A stretch of DNA of 64,000 bases from Streptococcus porcinus (GTDB taxonomy: Bacteria > Bacillota > Bacilli > Lactobacillales > Streptococcaceae): contig NZ_LR594036.1 in assembly GCF_901542335.1 (NCBI RefSeq), forward strand, positions 372,001 to 436,000, written 5' to 3'. Below are positions 37,279-46,225 of the stretch, piece by piece; positions within the stretch are counted from its first letter, which is position 1, and each line of letters begins with the position of its first letter. The notes below the pieces were generated by a model. It was not told the DNA's origin, searched no databases, and was given only the letters and a program-made list of their open reading frames with translations. The translations under genes were made by a program, and so were the position numbers.

Positions 37279-38857
37279 AAAGCAGTTTTTAACTGCTTTC
37301 AGATTGAAGACAAAGTCCTTAGAAATTGATTTTTCTAGGGCTTTTCTTTTTGCTAAGAGTTATAATAAAGATAAGAAGTTCTAGGAGGTCTCAGTATGTT
37401 CCACAAAGAAAATCCTAACTACAATCGCAATCAAGTTGGTTTCTATAGTTTAGATGACTTGGTTCCTAAAGACCATCTCTTGCGTCAAATTGATGAAGCG
37501 ATAGATTTTTCATTTATTTATGACTTAGTGAAGGACAGTTATTGTGCGGATAACGGTCGTCCTAGTTTGGACCCTGTCATGTTAGTGAAAATTCCCATGA
37601 TTCAATGTCTCTTTGGCATTCGTTCCATGCGTCAAACCATCAAGGAAATTGAGGTTAATGTGGCTTACCGCTGGTTTCTTGGGTTGACTTTAGAAGATAA
37701 GGTGCCTCATTTCACAACATACGGAAAGAACTACAGTCGTCGTTTCCAAGATAAACAAGTCATTGAAGCTATCTTTTCTCATATCTTAGGGCTCTGCCTG
37801 AATGCCGGGTTAATTGACCCTACTGAAATCTTTGTGGACGGTACCCATATTAAAGCAGCTGCTAACAATCACAAATATATCAATCAGGAAGTAGAGGCGC
37901 AAGCTAAATTCATGAGTGCCCAATTAGAGCGAGAAATTGCCAAAGATAGGGAAAAACACGGAAAAAAGTTGTTAGGGCTCGCCAGAGAAAAAGAGCCCAC
38001 AAGTAAGAAAATTTCTACAACCGACTCTGATAGCGGTTGGTTTCATAAGGGAGAACACAAACAAGTTTTTGCTTATAATGCTCAAGTCGCTTGTGATAAA
38101 TATGGTTGGGCACTAGGATATAGTATTCACGCTGGGAATGTTCATGATAGTCAGGCTTTCCCAGAACTGTTTGACCAAATTAAAGCATTACAACCAAGCT
38201 ATCTTATCGCAGACTCTGGTTATAAAACACCCAGCATTGCCCACTATTTATTATCTCTAGGTATCACACCCGTTTTTCCATATACTAGACCACGTGGCAA
38301 AAAAGGAATGCTTAGTCCTAAAGAGTTTGTCTATGATGAGTATTATGATGTCTACCTCTGTCCAGAGAACCACCCCTTATGTTATTCAACCACTACTCGA
38401 GATGGCTATAGTGAGTACAAAAGTGATCCAGCTATCTGTCAGACCTGTCCGCTATTATCAGTCTGTACCCAATCGAAAACCCATCAAAAAGTTATCACTC
38501 GTCATCTATGGAAAGAAGATTTAGAAGTCTGTGAAGACATCCGACACCAAAAAGGGATGAAAGAATGTTATCAACAGCGCAAAGAAACGATAGAACGCTT
38601 ATTTGGAACAGCTAAAGAATATCACAATTTGCGCTACACGAGATTAAAAGGAAAGTCCAAAATGGAGGCAACCGTTGGACTGACTTTAGCGTGCTTGAAT
38701 ATGAAAAAATATAGTAAGATAATGGCGAGAATATCCTTTTTAATTGGCTTGAAAATTGCCAAAGTTAGCCCAATAATCATAATGAAAGTAAAAGAAAAGA
38801 CAAACTGGAGATTTAGGCCAGTTTGTCTTCAATCTGAAAGCAGTTTTTAACTGCTTT
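37279..38857 (+). mobile_element. IS1182-family insertion sequence in a terminator palindrome
   Basis: The inverted ends CAGATTGAAGACAAA (37300-37314) and TTTGTCTTCAATCTG (38822-38836) are perfect mirror copies. Each is bordered on the outside by the same 21-base palindrome AAAGCAGTT-TTT-AACTGCTTT (37279-37299 and 38837-38857). The palindrome also forms the asnA terminator core, so it is either a duplicated target or part of the element's ends. The element encodes one apparently intact transposase. Confidence 0.8.
37396..38850 (+). CDS. IS1182-family transposase
   Basis: A 484-residue DDE transposase. The N-terminal domain is typical of the family (NQVGFYSLDDLVPKDHLLRQ). The catalytic triad segments are EIFVDGTHIKAAANNH (Asp), SYLIADSGYKTP (Asp) and ERLFGTAKEYHNLRY (Glu). 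A zinc-like cysteine group lies between (CPENHPLCY, CQTCPLLSVCTQ). AGGAGG lies upstream of ATG 37396. The stop codon is inside the right-hand palindrome, so the last few residues are encoded beyond the inverted repeat. It appears complete and possibly active. Confidence 0.92.
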   Translation: MFHKENPNYNRNQVGFYSLDDLVPKDHLLRQIDEAIDFSFIYDLVKDSYCADNGRPSLDPVMLVKIPMIQCLFGIRSMRQTIKEIEVNVAYRWFLGLTLEDKVPHFTTYGKNYSRRFQDKQVIEAIFSHILGLCLNAGLIDPTEIFVDGTHIKAAANNHKYINQEVEAQAKFMSAQLEREIAKDREKHGKKLLGLAREKEPTSKKISTTDSDSGWFHKGEHKQVFAYNAQVACDKYGWALGYSIHAGNVHDSQAFPELFDQIKALQPSYLIADSGYKTPSIAHYLLSLGITPVFPYTRPRGKKGMLSPKEFVYDEYYDVYLCPENHPLCYSTTTRDGYSEYKSDPAICQTCPLLSVCTQSKTHQKVITRHLWKEDLEVCEDIRHQKGMKECYQQRKETIERLFGTAKEYHNLRYTRLKGKSKMEATVGLTLACLNMKKYSKIMARISFLIGLKIAKVSPIIIMKVKEKTNWRFRPVCLQSESSF

Positions 38858-38901
38858 TTTATTGTTAACATCACCAGTCTTATTTTGTTGACGATAAAAA
38901 C

Positions 38902-38937
38902 TTGGCTACTTCTAGATTTTTGATATAATAAGGGTTA
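38902..38937 (+). promoter_or_regulatory. extended -10 promoter giving probably leaderless rsmD mRNA
   Basis: TTGGCT (38902-38907), 16 bases, then TGATATAAT (extended -10, TATAAT 38924-38929). The start codon ATG is at 38937, only 7 bases after the -10, so transcription should begin at or beside the ATG. No ribosome site could fit. Confidence 0.6.
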
Positions 38938-39476
38938 TGAGAATTGTATCTGGTGAATTTGGTGGACGACCACTTAAGACCCTCCCTGGAAAAACAACAA
39001 GACCCACTTCAGACAAAGTTCGAGGTGCTATGTTTAATATGATTGGTCCTTATTTTAAGGGGGGACGCGTTTTAGATTTATTTGCTGGCTCAGGAGGCCT
39101 GGCTATTGAAGCAGTTTCTCGGGGAATGTCTCAAGCTATGCTAGTTGAAAGAGATCGTGGAGCGCAAGCTATTATTCAAGAAAACATCAAAATGACAAAG
39201 TCGGAAAGTCAATTCCAGCTTTTGAAGATGGATGCTAGACAGGCACTTTTGCAATTAGATCAAGCCTTTGACCTGATTTTTTTAGATCCTCCTTATGCTA
39301 AGGAGGAAATTGTGGCTACGATAGAGTTTTTAGACCAAAAAAGTTTACTAGGCCCCGAGGTCATGATTGTTTGTGAGACAGACAAGTCTGTACAACTGCC
39401 TGAGGAAATAGGATCAGTCGGAATTTGGAAAGAAAAAATTTATGGAATTAGTAAGGTAACCGTTTATGTCAGATAA
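38937..39476 (+). CDS. rsmD: 16S rRNA guanine-N2 methyltransferase (G966)
   Basis: A 179-residue SAM-dependent methyltransferase acting on 16S rRNA in the small subunit. The opening MRIVSGEFGGRPLKTLPGKT and RPTSDKVRGAMFN are typical. The SAM site is VLDLFAGSGGLAIEA. The catalytic motif is IFLDPPYAKEE (DPPY). It overlaps coaD by 11 bases, the usual gene order in Firmicutes. It lies downstream of the IS, but its promoter is beyond the insertion, so expression should be preserved. Confidence 0.96.
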   Translation: MRIVSGEFGGRPLKTLPGKTTRPTSDKVRGAMFNMIGPYFKGGRVLDLFAGSGGLAIEAVSRGMSQAMLVERDRGAQAIIQENIKMTKSESQFQLLKMDARQALLQLDQAFDLIFLDPPYAKEEIVATIEFLDQKSLLGPEVMIVCETDKSVQLPEEIGSVGIWKEKIYGISKVTVYVR

Positions 39477-39957
39477 AATTGGGCTTTATTCAGGTTCATT
39501 TGATCCAGTGACTAATGGTCATATGGATATTATCGAACGTGCTAGTCATCTTTTTGACCATTTATATGTGGGTGTCTTTTTTAATCCGAATAAAGAAGGT
39601 TTCTTTTCGTTAGATATGCGGGTTCGTATGTTAAAAGAAGCCTTGACTCATTTTGACAATGTTTCTGTAGTGTCAGTACAAGATAGTTTAGCAGTTGACT
39701 TAGCAAAGCAACTAGATGTAACACATTTGGTTCGTGGTTTGCGAAATCTAACCGATTTTGAGTACGAATCTAATTTGGAGTACTTTAATCACCGCCTAGA
39801 ACCAAGTATTGATACTGTTTATTTTATTTCACGGAATATCATGAGTCCTATCAGTTCAAGTCGTGTCAAAGAGTTAGTTCACTTTAAATCCTCGATTGAA
39901 GGCTTAGTCCCTCAACCTGTTATTGATCAATTGGAGCGTATGAATGAAGATAATTAA
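39466..39957 (+). CDS. coaD: phosphopantetheine adenylyltransferase
   Basis: A 163-residue nucleotidyltransferase that makes dephospho-CoA from phosphopantetheine and ATP. The N-terminal GLYSGSFDPVTNGHMDIIERA carries the TxGH motif, and RGLRNLTDFEYE is the second conserved block. The ISSSRVKELV motif near the end completes the ATP site. The length is normal. It overlaps both rsmD (11 bases) and the protease gene (14 bases), pointing to a tightly coupled operon. Confidence 0.97.
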   Translation: MSDKIGLYSGSFDPVTNGHMDIIERASHLFDHLYVGVFFNPNKEGFFSLDMRVRMLKEALTHFDNVSVVSVQDSLAVDLAKQLDVTHLVRGLRNLTDFEYESNLEYFNHRLEPSIDTVYFISRNIMSPISSSRVKELVHFKSSIEGLVPQPVIDQLERMNEDN

Positions 39958-40987
39958 AAAAGTTAAATGGTGGTTAATTAGTATTATGGTAGTAGTTGCC
40001 ATCTTATTTGCTCTCTTTTTCCCTTTGCCTTACTATATTGAGATGCCTGGTGGCGCTTACGATATTCGTTCAGTACTCAAGGTAAATGATAAGAGGGATA
40101 AGGAAAAAGGCTCTTACAATTTTGTAGCGGTTAGCTTGAGTCGAGCGACCTTTGCGCAAATCCTTTATGCTTGGGTGACGCCATTTACAGAGATTTCATC
40201 TGTAGAAAATACAACTGGTGGTTACAGTGCAGCAGATTATATGCGTATTAATCAATATTACATGGAGACCTCTCAAAATGGGGCTATTTACCAGGCTTTA
40301 AAATTAGCTGGAAAACCTGTTTCATTGGACTATTTAGGTGTTTATGTTTTGGATGTTAATAAAGATTCTACTTTTCGTGGTGTTTTAAACATTGCAGATA
40401 CAGTTACAGGAGTCAATAAAAAGGAATTTAAAAGTTCAGCCGACCTTATTAAATACGTTTCAAGTTTGAAACGAGGTGAACAGGTAACTGTCCAATACAC
40501 TACTGGTAATGAGAAAAAATCCAAAAGTGGTAAGGTTATTAAGCTAAAAAATGGTAAAAATGGTATTGGCATTGGCTTAACAGATCACACAAAAGTACAT
40601 ACAAATGAAAAAATTGAATTTTCAACAGAAGGTGTAGGTGGGCCAAGTGCTGGACTTATGTTTACACTGGATATTTACGATCAACTGAATCATGAAAATC
40701 TGCGTAAAGGTCGTCGTATTGCAGGTACTGGAACGATTGATCAAGATGGTAAAGTTGGTGATATTGGAGGTGCAGGTTTAAAAGTTGTTGCTGCAGCAAA
40801 GGAAGGTGCCGAGATTTTCTTCGTGCCTAATAACCCAGTTGATAAGCGTATCAAAAAATTGAAGCCAAATGCCAAGACCAATTACAAAGAAGCTTTAGAA
40901 GTAGCCAAAAAATTAAAAACCAAGATGAAAATCGTCCCAGTTAGAAATGTTAAAGAAGCTATTGCTTATTTACAAAGGACTGAATAA
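39944..40987 (+). CDS. sepM: SepM/YlbL-type PDZ and Lon-like membrane protease
   Basis: A 347-residue membrane-anchored protease. The N-terminal helix is WWLISIMVVVAILFALFF. A PDZ domain lies near residues 125-205 (YVLDVNKDSTFRGVLNIADT). A C-terminal S16 (Lon-like) domain has the catalytic Ser in GVGGPSAGLMF (S235) and the Lys in GGAGLKVVAAAKEG (K280). In S. mutans SepM trims the competence peptide outside the cell; here that substrate is inference only. A terminator follows the stop after 35 bases. Confidence 0.9.
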   Translation: MKIIKKVKWWLISIMVVVAILFALFFPLPYYIEMPGGAYDIRSVLKVNDKRDKEKGSYNFVAVSLSRATFAQILYAWVTPFTEISSVENTTGGYSAADYMRINQYYMETSQNGAIYQALKLAGKPVSLDYLGVYVLDVNKDSTFRGVLNIADTVTGVNKKEFKSSADLIKYVSSLKRGEQVTVQYTTGNEKKSKSGKVIKLKNGKNGIGIGLTDHTKVHTNEKIEFSTEGVGGPSAGLMFTLDIYDQLNHENLRKGRRIAGTGTIDQDGKVGDIGGAGLKVVAAAKEGAEIFFVPNNPVDKRIKKLKPNAKTNYKEALEVAKKLKTKMKIVPVRNVKEAIAYLQRTE

Positions 40988-41022
40988 TGCCTATATTAGT
41001 AAAATGCTCATATATTTAAACA

Positions 41023-41052
41023 AAAACTTCTAGATTATTCTGGAAGTTTTTT
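41023..41052 (+). terminator. sepM operon terminator
   Basis: The stem AAAACTTCTAGA / TCTGGAAGTTTT with loop TTAT runs into a T-tract. It is almost the mirror image of the terminator at 46226, which closes the PTS module. Confidence 0.85.
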
Positions 41053-41077
41053 GACTTTAATAAAAAAATTAGTCCGC

Positions 41078-41103
41078 TATACTAGTATGTGTAAGCGATT
41101 ACA
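41078..41103 (+). promoter_or_regulatory. PRD-regulator promoter -10 and cre site
   Basis: TATACT (41078-41083) is followed by TGTAAGCGATTACA (41090-41103), an almost exact cre. It lies just upstream of the regulator start, where CcpA would block transcription on preferred sugars. A TTGACT at 41051 is 21 bases from the -10, longer than ideal. Confidence 0.65.
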
Positions 41104-41116
41104 ACTAGGAGTTCAT

Positions 41117-43072
41117 ATGAATAACAGACAAATTAGCTTATTACGAGATTTGATTGCGCAAGATCAATTTGTGACAGCAGCTTACTATGCTCAAATGTTT
41201 AACGTTTCGACTAAGACAATTTATAAGGATATTAATTGCCTTAATCACGTATTAGTTCAACATCAGACTGTCATTGAAAGGAGACCGCATTTCGGTATTA
41301 AATTAGATATCAGTAAAAATGAAGCTCAGAGACTTCTAAGCTGTCTTCAGGAGTCTCGTTCACAGAGCCAAGAAGCTTTTAGAGGCAGTATGGATTTTCG
41401 GGAACTTGAACTTATTAAGGAGTTAGGTTTTGGTAATTGTCAGATTGATATTTTGGATTTCGCACTGGAGCACTTTATTAGCGAAGCGTCTGCTAAGCGG
41501 GACCTTGAGAAATTATTACCTTTGGCACATCACTATGGTATTAGTTTTCAAAAGAAGCAGGGCAGGATAAGCTTAGAGGGTAAGGAGTCTGAGATTAGGA
41601 AGTTTTTACGACATGCCCTTGTTGAACGTGTGAAGAAGAAAGATGAAGAGCTATCTTTTCAGAATTTAGTTAAAGTTTTTGATTACTATGATGTGCTCTT
41701 AATTGAAGAACAGTTAACTCTCTTTGCAAGGCGATATCATTTTGAAGTTAGTGATATTTATAAATGGTATTTTATATTGGATGCCTGTATAGCTAATCAA
41801 AGGTTTCGCAAAGGTAAGTTAATTAATCGGATTAATATCAATGATTTTACCTCTGTACAAGATTATGAAATGTATTTGTTAGCCACAGAATTTTTGTCAG
41901 CTATTTTTGGATTATCACATGACATTATCCCACAAAATGAAATATTGGTTACGATGACTAGCTTAATTGCCACCGGGTATATTTGTGATGGGCATTACCT
42001 TAATAAAACTTTTGATCAGGTGGTTTCCAACTTTGTAGGAGAAGTTAGTAGACTTATCAATCTTGATTTAAGTGAAGATAAGCATCTCAAAAGTATGTTA
42101 TTAGTGCATATCCAGCCGATGATTTATCGTTTGAAAAATAAGGTTCTTATTTCCAATCAAATGACTGAGGTCATCAAGGCTCAGTATAGTGTCTTATATC
42201 ATTTAGTCTGGTTAGCTTCCAAGGACATTTCAAAACAGTTTGATATTCATTTAAATGATGCTGAAATTTCGTTTCTAACCATCCATTTTGAGGTAGCTAT
42301 TGAAAGAAAGTTAAAGCCTTTAAAAATATTTGTTATTTGTCCCCATCACTTAGCAACTTCAGAATTAATTATGGTTCAACTGCGTAAAATTATTTCACCT
42401 TTAGATATAATACAAGCTATTGAAATTAGTGATTTAAAAAAACTGAAGTTGTCAGAAACAGACTTGGTCATCAGTTCAGTTGATATTTCAGATTTAAAGA
42501 TTCCTTTTGTTTTTGTTAGTAGTGTGATAACACCACAACAACTTCAGTTGATTCAAACTCAATATGCCAATTTCTCCCAAGGAAATTCACAGATGACAAC
42601 TTATCTCCAAAATAATGACATGATTATTCAATCAATGATTCGTCATTTATTGGACGACGCTGTTTATCTCAGAAAATCTTTTAAATCAAAGACAGAATGT
42701 ATTGACTATATGGTGTCATTTTCAGAACGTGACAATAAAGAAAATCCTAATTTTAAAAAATCAATAATAGAGCGTGAAATTCTTGGTAATACTAGTGTTT
42801 ATACAGGCATAGCTTTACCACATGCAAATCCAGAAGAGGTTAAAAAGTCTCAATTAGTGATTTTAACATTAGATAAACCCATAAAATGGGGGATAAATTA
42901 TATCAAAGTTGTGATGTTAATTGCCATTGAAAGTTCAGAAGTAGCTTTGTATCGTGATGCCTTAATCAGTATTTATGCCAAAATTGATAGTAAAGCCTAT
43001 ATTGATGATCTTTGGAGCTCTGAGAGTCAGGCAAGTCTAGTGAAGGCTTTATTTAAGGAAGTTACTTATTAA
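41117..43072 (+). CDS. PRD-containing transcription regulator of the PTS module
   Basis: A 651-residue BglG/MtlR-type activator. An N-terminal helix-turn-helix (TAAYYAQMFNVSTKTIYKDI), two PRD domains controlled by phosphorylation (about residues 180-390; HDIIPQNE, LTIHFEVAIERKL), an EIIB-like segment (FVICPHHLATSELIMVQL) and a C-terminal EIIA domain with the His in GIALPHANPEE (H569) follow in order. I chose ATG 41117 because AGGAG lies 7 bases upstream; the TTG at 41051 lies inside the promoter. It would activate the galactitol-type PTS genes that follow, when their sugar is present and preferred sugars are absent. Confidence 0.92.
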   Translation: MNNRQISLLRDLIAQDQFVTAAYYAQMFNVSTKTIYKDINCLNHVLVQHQTVIERRPHFGIKLDISKNEAQRLLSCLQESRSQSQEAFRGSMDFRELELIKELGFGNCQIDILDFALEHFISEASAKRDLEKLLPLAHHYGISFQKKQGRISLEGKESEIRKFLRHALVERVKKKDEELSFQNLVKVFDYYDVLLIEEQLTLFARRYHFEVSDIYKWYFILDACIANQRFRKGKLINRININDFTSVQDYEMYLLATEFLSAIFGLSHDIIPQNEILVTMTSLIATGYICDGHYLNKTFDQVVSNFVGEVSRLINLDLSEDKHLKSMLLVHIQPMIYRLKNKVLISNQMTEVIKAQYSVLYHLVWLASKDISKQFDIHLNDAEISFLTIHFEVAIERKLKPLKIFVICPHHLATSELIMVQLRKIISPLDIIQAIEISDLKKLKLSETDLVISSVDISDLKIPFVFVSSVITPQQLQLIQTQYANFSQGNSQMTTYLQNNDMIIQSMIRHLLDDAVYLRKSFKSKTECIDYMVSFSERDNKENPNFKKSIIEREILGNTSVYTGIALPHANPEEVKKSQLVILTLDKPIKWGINYIKVVMLIAIESSEVALYRDALISIYAKIDSKAYIDDLWSSESQASLVKALFKEVTY

Positions 43073-43089
43073 ATAATGAAGGAGAATAT

Positions 43090-43572
43090 ATGAGTGATAT
43101 TATTTCACAATTAGTGCGTGAAGATTTGATTAATCTTCATGTAAACGTTGATGATCAATCTCAACTGCTAGAGATTCTTTCAGATGATCTTTATCAAAAA
43201 GGATATGTATTAGATAGTTTCAGAGAGGCCATTATTAAACGCGAAAGAGAGTTTCCGACTGGCTTACAATTAGAAGAAATTGCGGTAGCGATTCCCCATA
43301 CGTACGCTCAGCACATAAAAGTCCCATTTATATATATTAATCAACTTGAGTCCCCAATATCATTTATCCAAATGGGGACTGACGAAGAAGAAGTTCAAGT
43401 TTCTTATGTTGTTGTCCTTGGTATTTCGAAGCCTCAAGAACAGACAGGACTTTTAGCCGAATTGATGGAAATTTTTGGGAATACTGATTTTATCAATCGG
43501 ATGCAGATGGTAAATTCAGAAAAAGACTTGTATAACTTATTTAAAACTCAAACGATTATAGGAGGTTATTGA
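43090..43572 (+). CDS. PTS galactitol/fructose-type EIIA
   Basis: A 160-residue EIIA of the fructose-mannitol class. The phosphorylated His is in EEIAVAIPHTYAQHI (H70). The ends SDIISQLVREDLINLHVNVD and GLLAELMEIFGN fit the fold. It passes phosphate from HPr to the EIIB encoded next. GAAGGAG lies upstream. EIIB begins two bases after its stop. Confidence 0.93.
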   Translation: MSDIISQLVREDLINLHVNVDDQSQLLEILSDDLYQKGYVLDSFREAIIKREREFPTGLQLEEIAVAIPHTYAQHIKVPFIYINQLESPISFIQMGTDEEEVQVSYVVVLGISKPQEQTGLLAELMEIFGNTDFINRMQMVNSEKDLYNLFKTQTIIGGY

Positions 43573-43573
43573 A

Positions 43574-43852
43574 ATGAAACGTATAATTGTAGCTTGTGGT
43601 TCTGGTGTTGCAACCTCACAAACGGTAGCTTCAAAGGTCGGTCGGTTATTAAAAGAAGCAGGAGTAGCTTGTGAAATTGAGGCAGTAGATATGAAATCAT
43701 TAGACCAGTTTCTTAAAAATGCAGATGCATATATCTCAATAGTCAAACCTAAGAAAGATTATGGCATACCTGTTTTCAATGGCGTTGCTTTCCTAACGGG
43801 TATAGGGCAAAAGAAAGAGTTAGATAATATTATTGCTTTTATTAATCAATAG
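43574..43852 (+). CDS. PTS galactitol-type EIIB
   Basis: A 92-residue EIIB. The phosphorylated Cys is in KRIIVACGSGVATSQTVA (C8), the pattern of the galactitol (Gat) and ascorbate EIIB fold. It accepts phosphate from EIIA and hands it to the incoming sugar at EIIC. It sits between EIIA and EIIC, with AGGAGG before its ATG. Confidence 0.93.
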   Translation: MKRIIVACGSGVATSQTVASKVGRLLKEAGVACEIEAVDMKSLDQFLKNADAYISIVKPKKDYGIPVFNGVAFLTGIGQKKELDNIIAFINQ

Positions 43853-43860
43853 AGGAGAAA

Positions 43861-45204
43861 ATGATGGATACCTTGAAAACTGTTATTCAGTATATTTTAG
43901 ATTTAGGTGCGGCCGTATTTGTGCCATTTTTGATGCTAATTGTTGGTCTCTTAATGAAGATGAAGTTTAGAGATGCATTCACTTCTGCCTTAACCTTAGG
44001 GATTGCTTTTACAGGAATGGGAATACTTGTCAATTTTATTATGACAAGCATGGGCGCAGCTGCCAATGACCTCACTAAACATACTGGTCTGTCATTACCA
44101 GCAGTAGATATTGGTTGGCCGGGGGCGGCTTCAATTTCTTGGGCATGGCCTTATGCTTTCTTAATGTTTCCGCTACAATTGGGAATCAATTTTTTAATGT
44201 TAATGACTAATCAGACGAAAACTTTAAATGTTGATTTGTGGAATGTTTGGAATAAAATCTTTACAGCTGTTATCGTTACTTACTTTACAAATAATGTTTT
44301 CTTCGGTTTTCTAGCAGCCACTATTATTATCATATTAGAACTCAAATTAGGAGATGCCTTTGCGCCTGAAGTGGAGCGTCTAACAGGCATTCCTGGCGTA
44401 ACAGTTCCGCATTTTATTACCTTAATAGCGGTGCTACTACACCCCGTTGATGAACTATTAAAGAAGATTCCACTTCTTAACAAGCAGTTTGACGCAGATA
44501 CGCTAAAGGAAAAAATAGGGGTATTTGGAGAAAATTCCGTTATGGGTGCAATTATCGGTCTTGCCTTAGGGATTGCATCAGGAAATGGCTTGCAATATGC
44601 CTTAACATTGGCAGTTCAAGCAGCGGCAGCCTTAACCCTTTTCCCGATGGTATCAAAACTTTTTTCACAGGCTCTGTCTCCTATCTCTGAAGCAGTTTCT
44701 GAATTTATGCGTGACAAGTTCCAAGACCGAGAAGTCTATATTGGCTTAGATTGGCCAATTCTGGGCGGACGGAATGAACTTTGGGTTGCAGTTATTCTGA
44801 CTATTCCATTTCTCTTGATTGGTTCTATCACTTTACCACACAATATTGTTTTACCATTTGCTGGTATCATTAATCTTTCATTTGTGGTGGGAGCATTATT
44901 GTTAACAAATGGAAATGTATTGCGGATGATTATCCATGGGTTGATTTCGACACCACTTTTTTTATACGGTGCGACTTATTTTACACCTTATATGACTCGC
45001 TTAGCTAGAGAAACAGGGACACTTGGAAAAGCCACTCATGGAATGGTCTCTTGGTCATCTTTTGAGGGGCCAGATATCCGTTATCTCCTAGCGACTATGC
45101 TCAAAGGAAACCTTCTTTCACTATTACTTTTTGGTTTATGGATTGCTTTATATATTTGGCTTTTGAAGGATCGTAAAACTTATAACGATAGTATAGAGGT
45201 TTAA
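43861..45204 (+). CDS. PTS galactitol-family EIIC
   Basis: A 447-residue membrane permease with roughly 10-12 helices. GatC-type segments include YILDLGAAVFVPFLMLIVGL, the cytoplasmic VDIGWPGAASISWAWPYAF, LKEKIGVFGENSVMGAIIG and GRNELWVAVILT. The actual sugar is not set by sequence: GatC-family permeases move galactitol, other polyols and some pentoses. Linkage to a rhamnulose-phosphate aldolase suggests a substrate that yields a ketose-1-phosphate. It starts ATGATG at 43861, with GAGGAG upstream. It is followed by a 167-base gap with no gene. Confidence 0.92.
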   Translation: MMDTLKTVIQYILDLGAAVFVPFLMLIVGLLMKMKFRDAFTSALTLGIAFTGMGILVNFIMTSMGAAANDLTKHTGLSLPAVDIGWPGAASISWAWPYAFLMFPLQLGINFLMLMTNQTKTLNVDLWNVWNKIFTAVIVTYFTNNVFFGFLAATIIIILELKLGDAFAPEVERLTGIPGVTVPHFITLIAVLLHPVDELLKKIPLLNKQFDADTLKEKIGVFGENSVMGAIIGLALGIASGNGLQYALTLAVQAAAALTLFPMVSKLFSQALSPISEAVSEFMRDKFQDREVYIGLDWPILGGRNELWVAVILTIPFLLIGSITLPHNIVLPFAGIINLSFVVGALLLTNGNVLRMIIHGLISTPLFLYGATYFTPYMTRLARETGTLGKATHGMVSWSSFEGPDIRYLLATMLKGNLLSLLLFGLWIALYIWLLKDRKTYNDSIEV

Positions 45205-45371
45205 GAGTAAAAAAGCATGGTTTTATCGTTTTATTCACCACAGCTTATTGATCTGATATTATGCTGCGCTAGCATTGAGTTTATCGGGTAACTTAGTAAC
45301 AAGCTTATACTTAGTTATCAAAATAGAAGGCGAAGCTTTAGAATAAGAAACTCAAAAGAAAGGAAGTTTAT

Positions 45372-46205
45372 ATGAAGTATCCAGATTATATTGATGGTTT
45401 AATCACTTTAACTTATGACATGTGGAAAAAAGGTTGGGATGAGTATAATGGAGGAAATGTCAGTTATCGCTTAAAAGAATCAGAAGTAGCTAATTTGAGC
45501 GAAGATTTAGCACTTACAGATTATGTCATCTACCATGATGAGGTGGAAGTTGAGGTCATGGATATTCCCCAGAATATGCAAGATCAATACTTGCTAATCA
45601 CCGCTTCTTGGAGTCACTTTCGTCATCTCAAAAATCAACCAGCAAATGATTCTGGAATTATCCGATTAACAAAAAAAGGTTATATCAAAATTGCAGGATT
45701 CAACGATGGAAAACGTCCAACCAGTGAAATTTTCATGCATATTCTAGCCCATTCAGCTCGCTTGGAGCAAGATGAGAAGCAAAGAGTTGTCGTTCATAAT
45801 CACGCAACGAATCTAGTGCTTTATTCGCTATTAAACGACATTGATAGTCGCAGTCTAACCTTGGATTTATGGTCTGTTTTAACAGAATCAATTATTGTTT
45901 TTCCAGATGGTATTGCCGTATTACCGTGGGAAGTGCCAGGGACAAAAGAAATTGGCTTAGACACGGCAAGAGAATTAGTTAGTCAACGCCTTGTTGTGTG
46001 GGCTAAGCATGGTGTCCTATCAACAGGAAGAGATTATCAAGATTGTTTTGGCTTAATCGAAACAGCTGACAAAGCTGCTAAGTTAGCTCTGGATTTACAA
46101 AAAATTAACCAAAAGCCCCTATCAGAATGCAATACCTTAAGCATTGAAAATTTAAGAAAAATTAGCCAAGCTCTTGAAATAAAGACTGCTTATTTAGATG
46201 ATTAA
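45372..46205 (+). CDS. rhaD: L-rhamnulose-1-phosphate aldolase-like class II aldolase
   Basis: A 277-residue zinc aldolase. The ligands are in VVHNHATN (H142 and H144) and WAKHGVLSTG (H213), close to the E. coli RhaD spacing (141, 143, 212). The N-terminal phosphate site is YNGGNVSYRL, and a conserved Glu lies in RPTSEIFMH. RhaD splits rhamnulose-1-phosphate into dihydroxyacetone phosphate and lactaldehyde. No rhamnose isomerase or kinase gene is nearby. The PTS probably delivers a ketose-1-phosphate straight to this enzyme; that is inference. AAAGGAAG precedes the ATG. Confidence 0.88.
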   Translation: MKYPDYIDGLITLTYDMWKKGWDEYNGGNVSYRLKESEVANLSEDLALTDYVIYHDEVEVEVMDIPQNMQDQYLLITASWSHFRHLKNQPANDSGIIRLTKKGYIKIAGFNDGKRPTSEIFMHILAHSARLEQDEKQRVVVHNHATNLVLYSLLNDIDSRSLTLDLWSVLTESIIVFPDGIAVLPWEVPGTKEIGLDTARELVSQRLVVWAKHGVLSTGRDYQDCFGLIETADKAAKLALDLQKINQKPLSECNTLSIENLRKISQALEIKTAYLDD

Positions 46206-46225
46206 TAAACTATATTAAGATTAAG

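Noticed and set aside
45205..45371. Possible small gene between EIIC and aldolase
   Set aside because: No frame of useful length with a ribosome site; only a spacer before the aldolase ribosome site.
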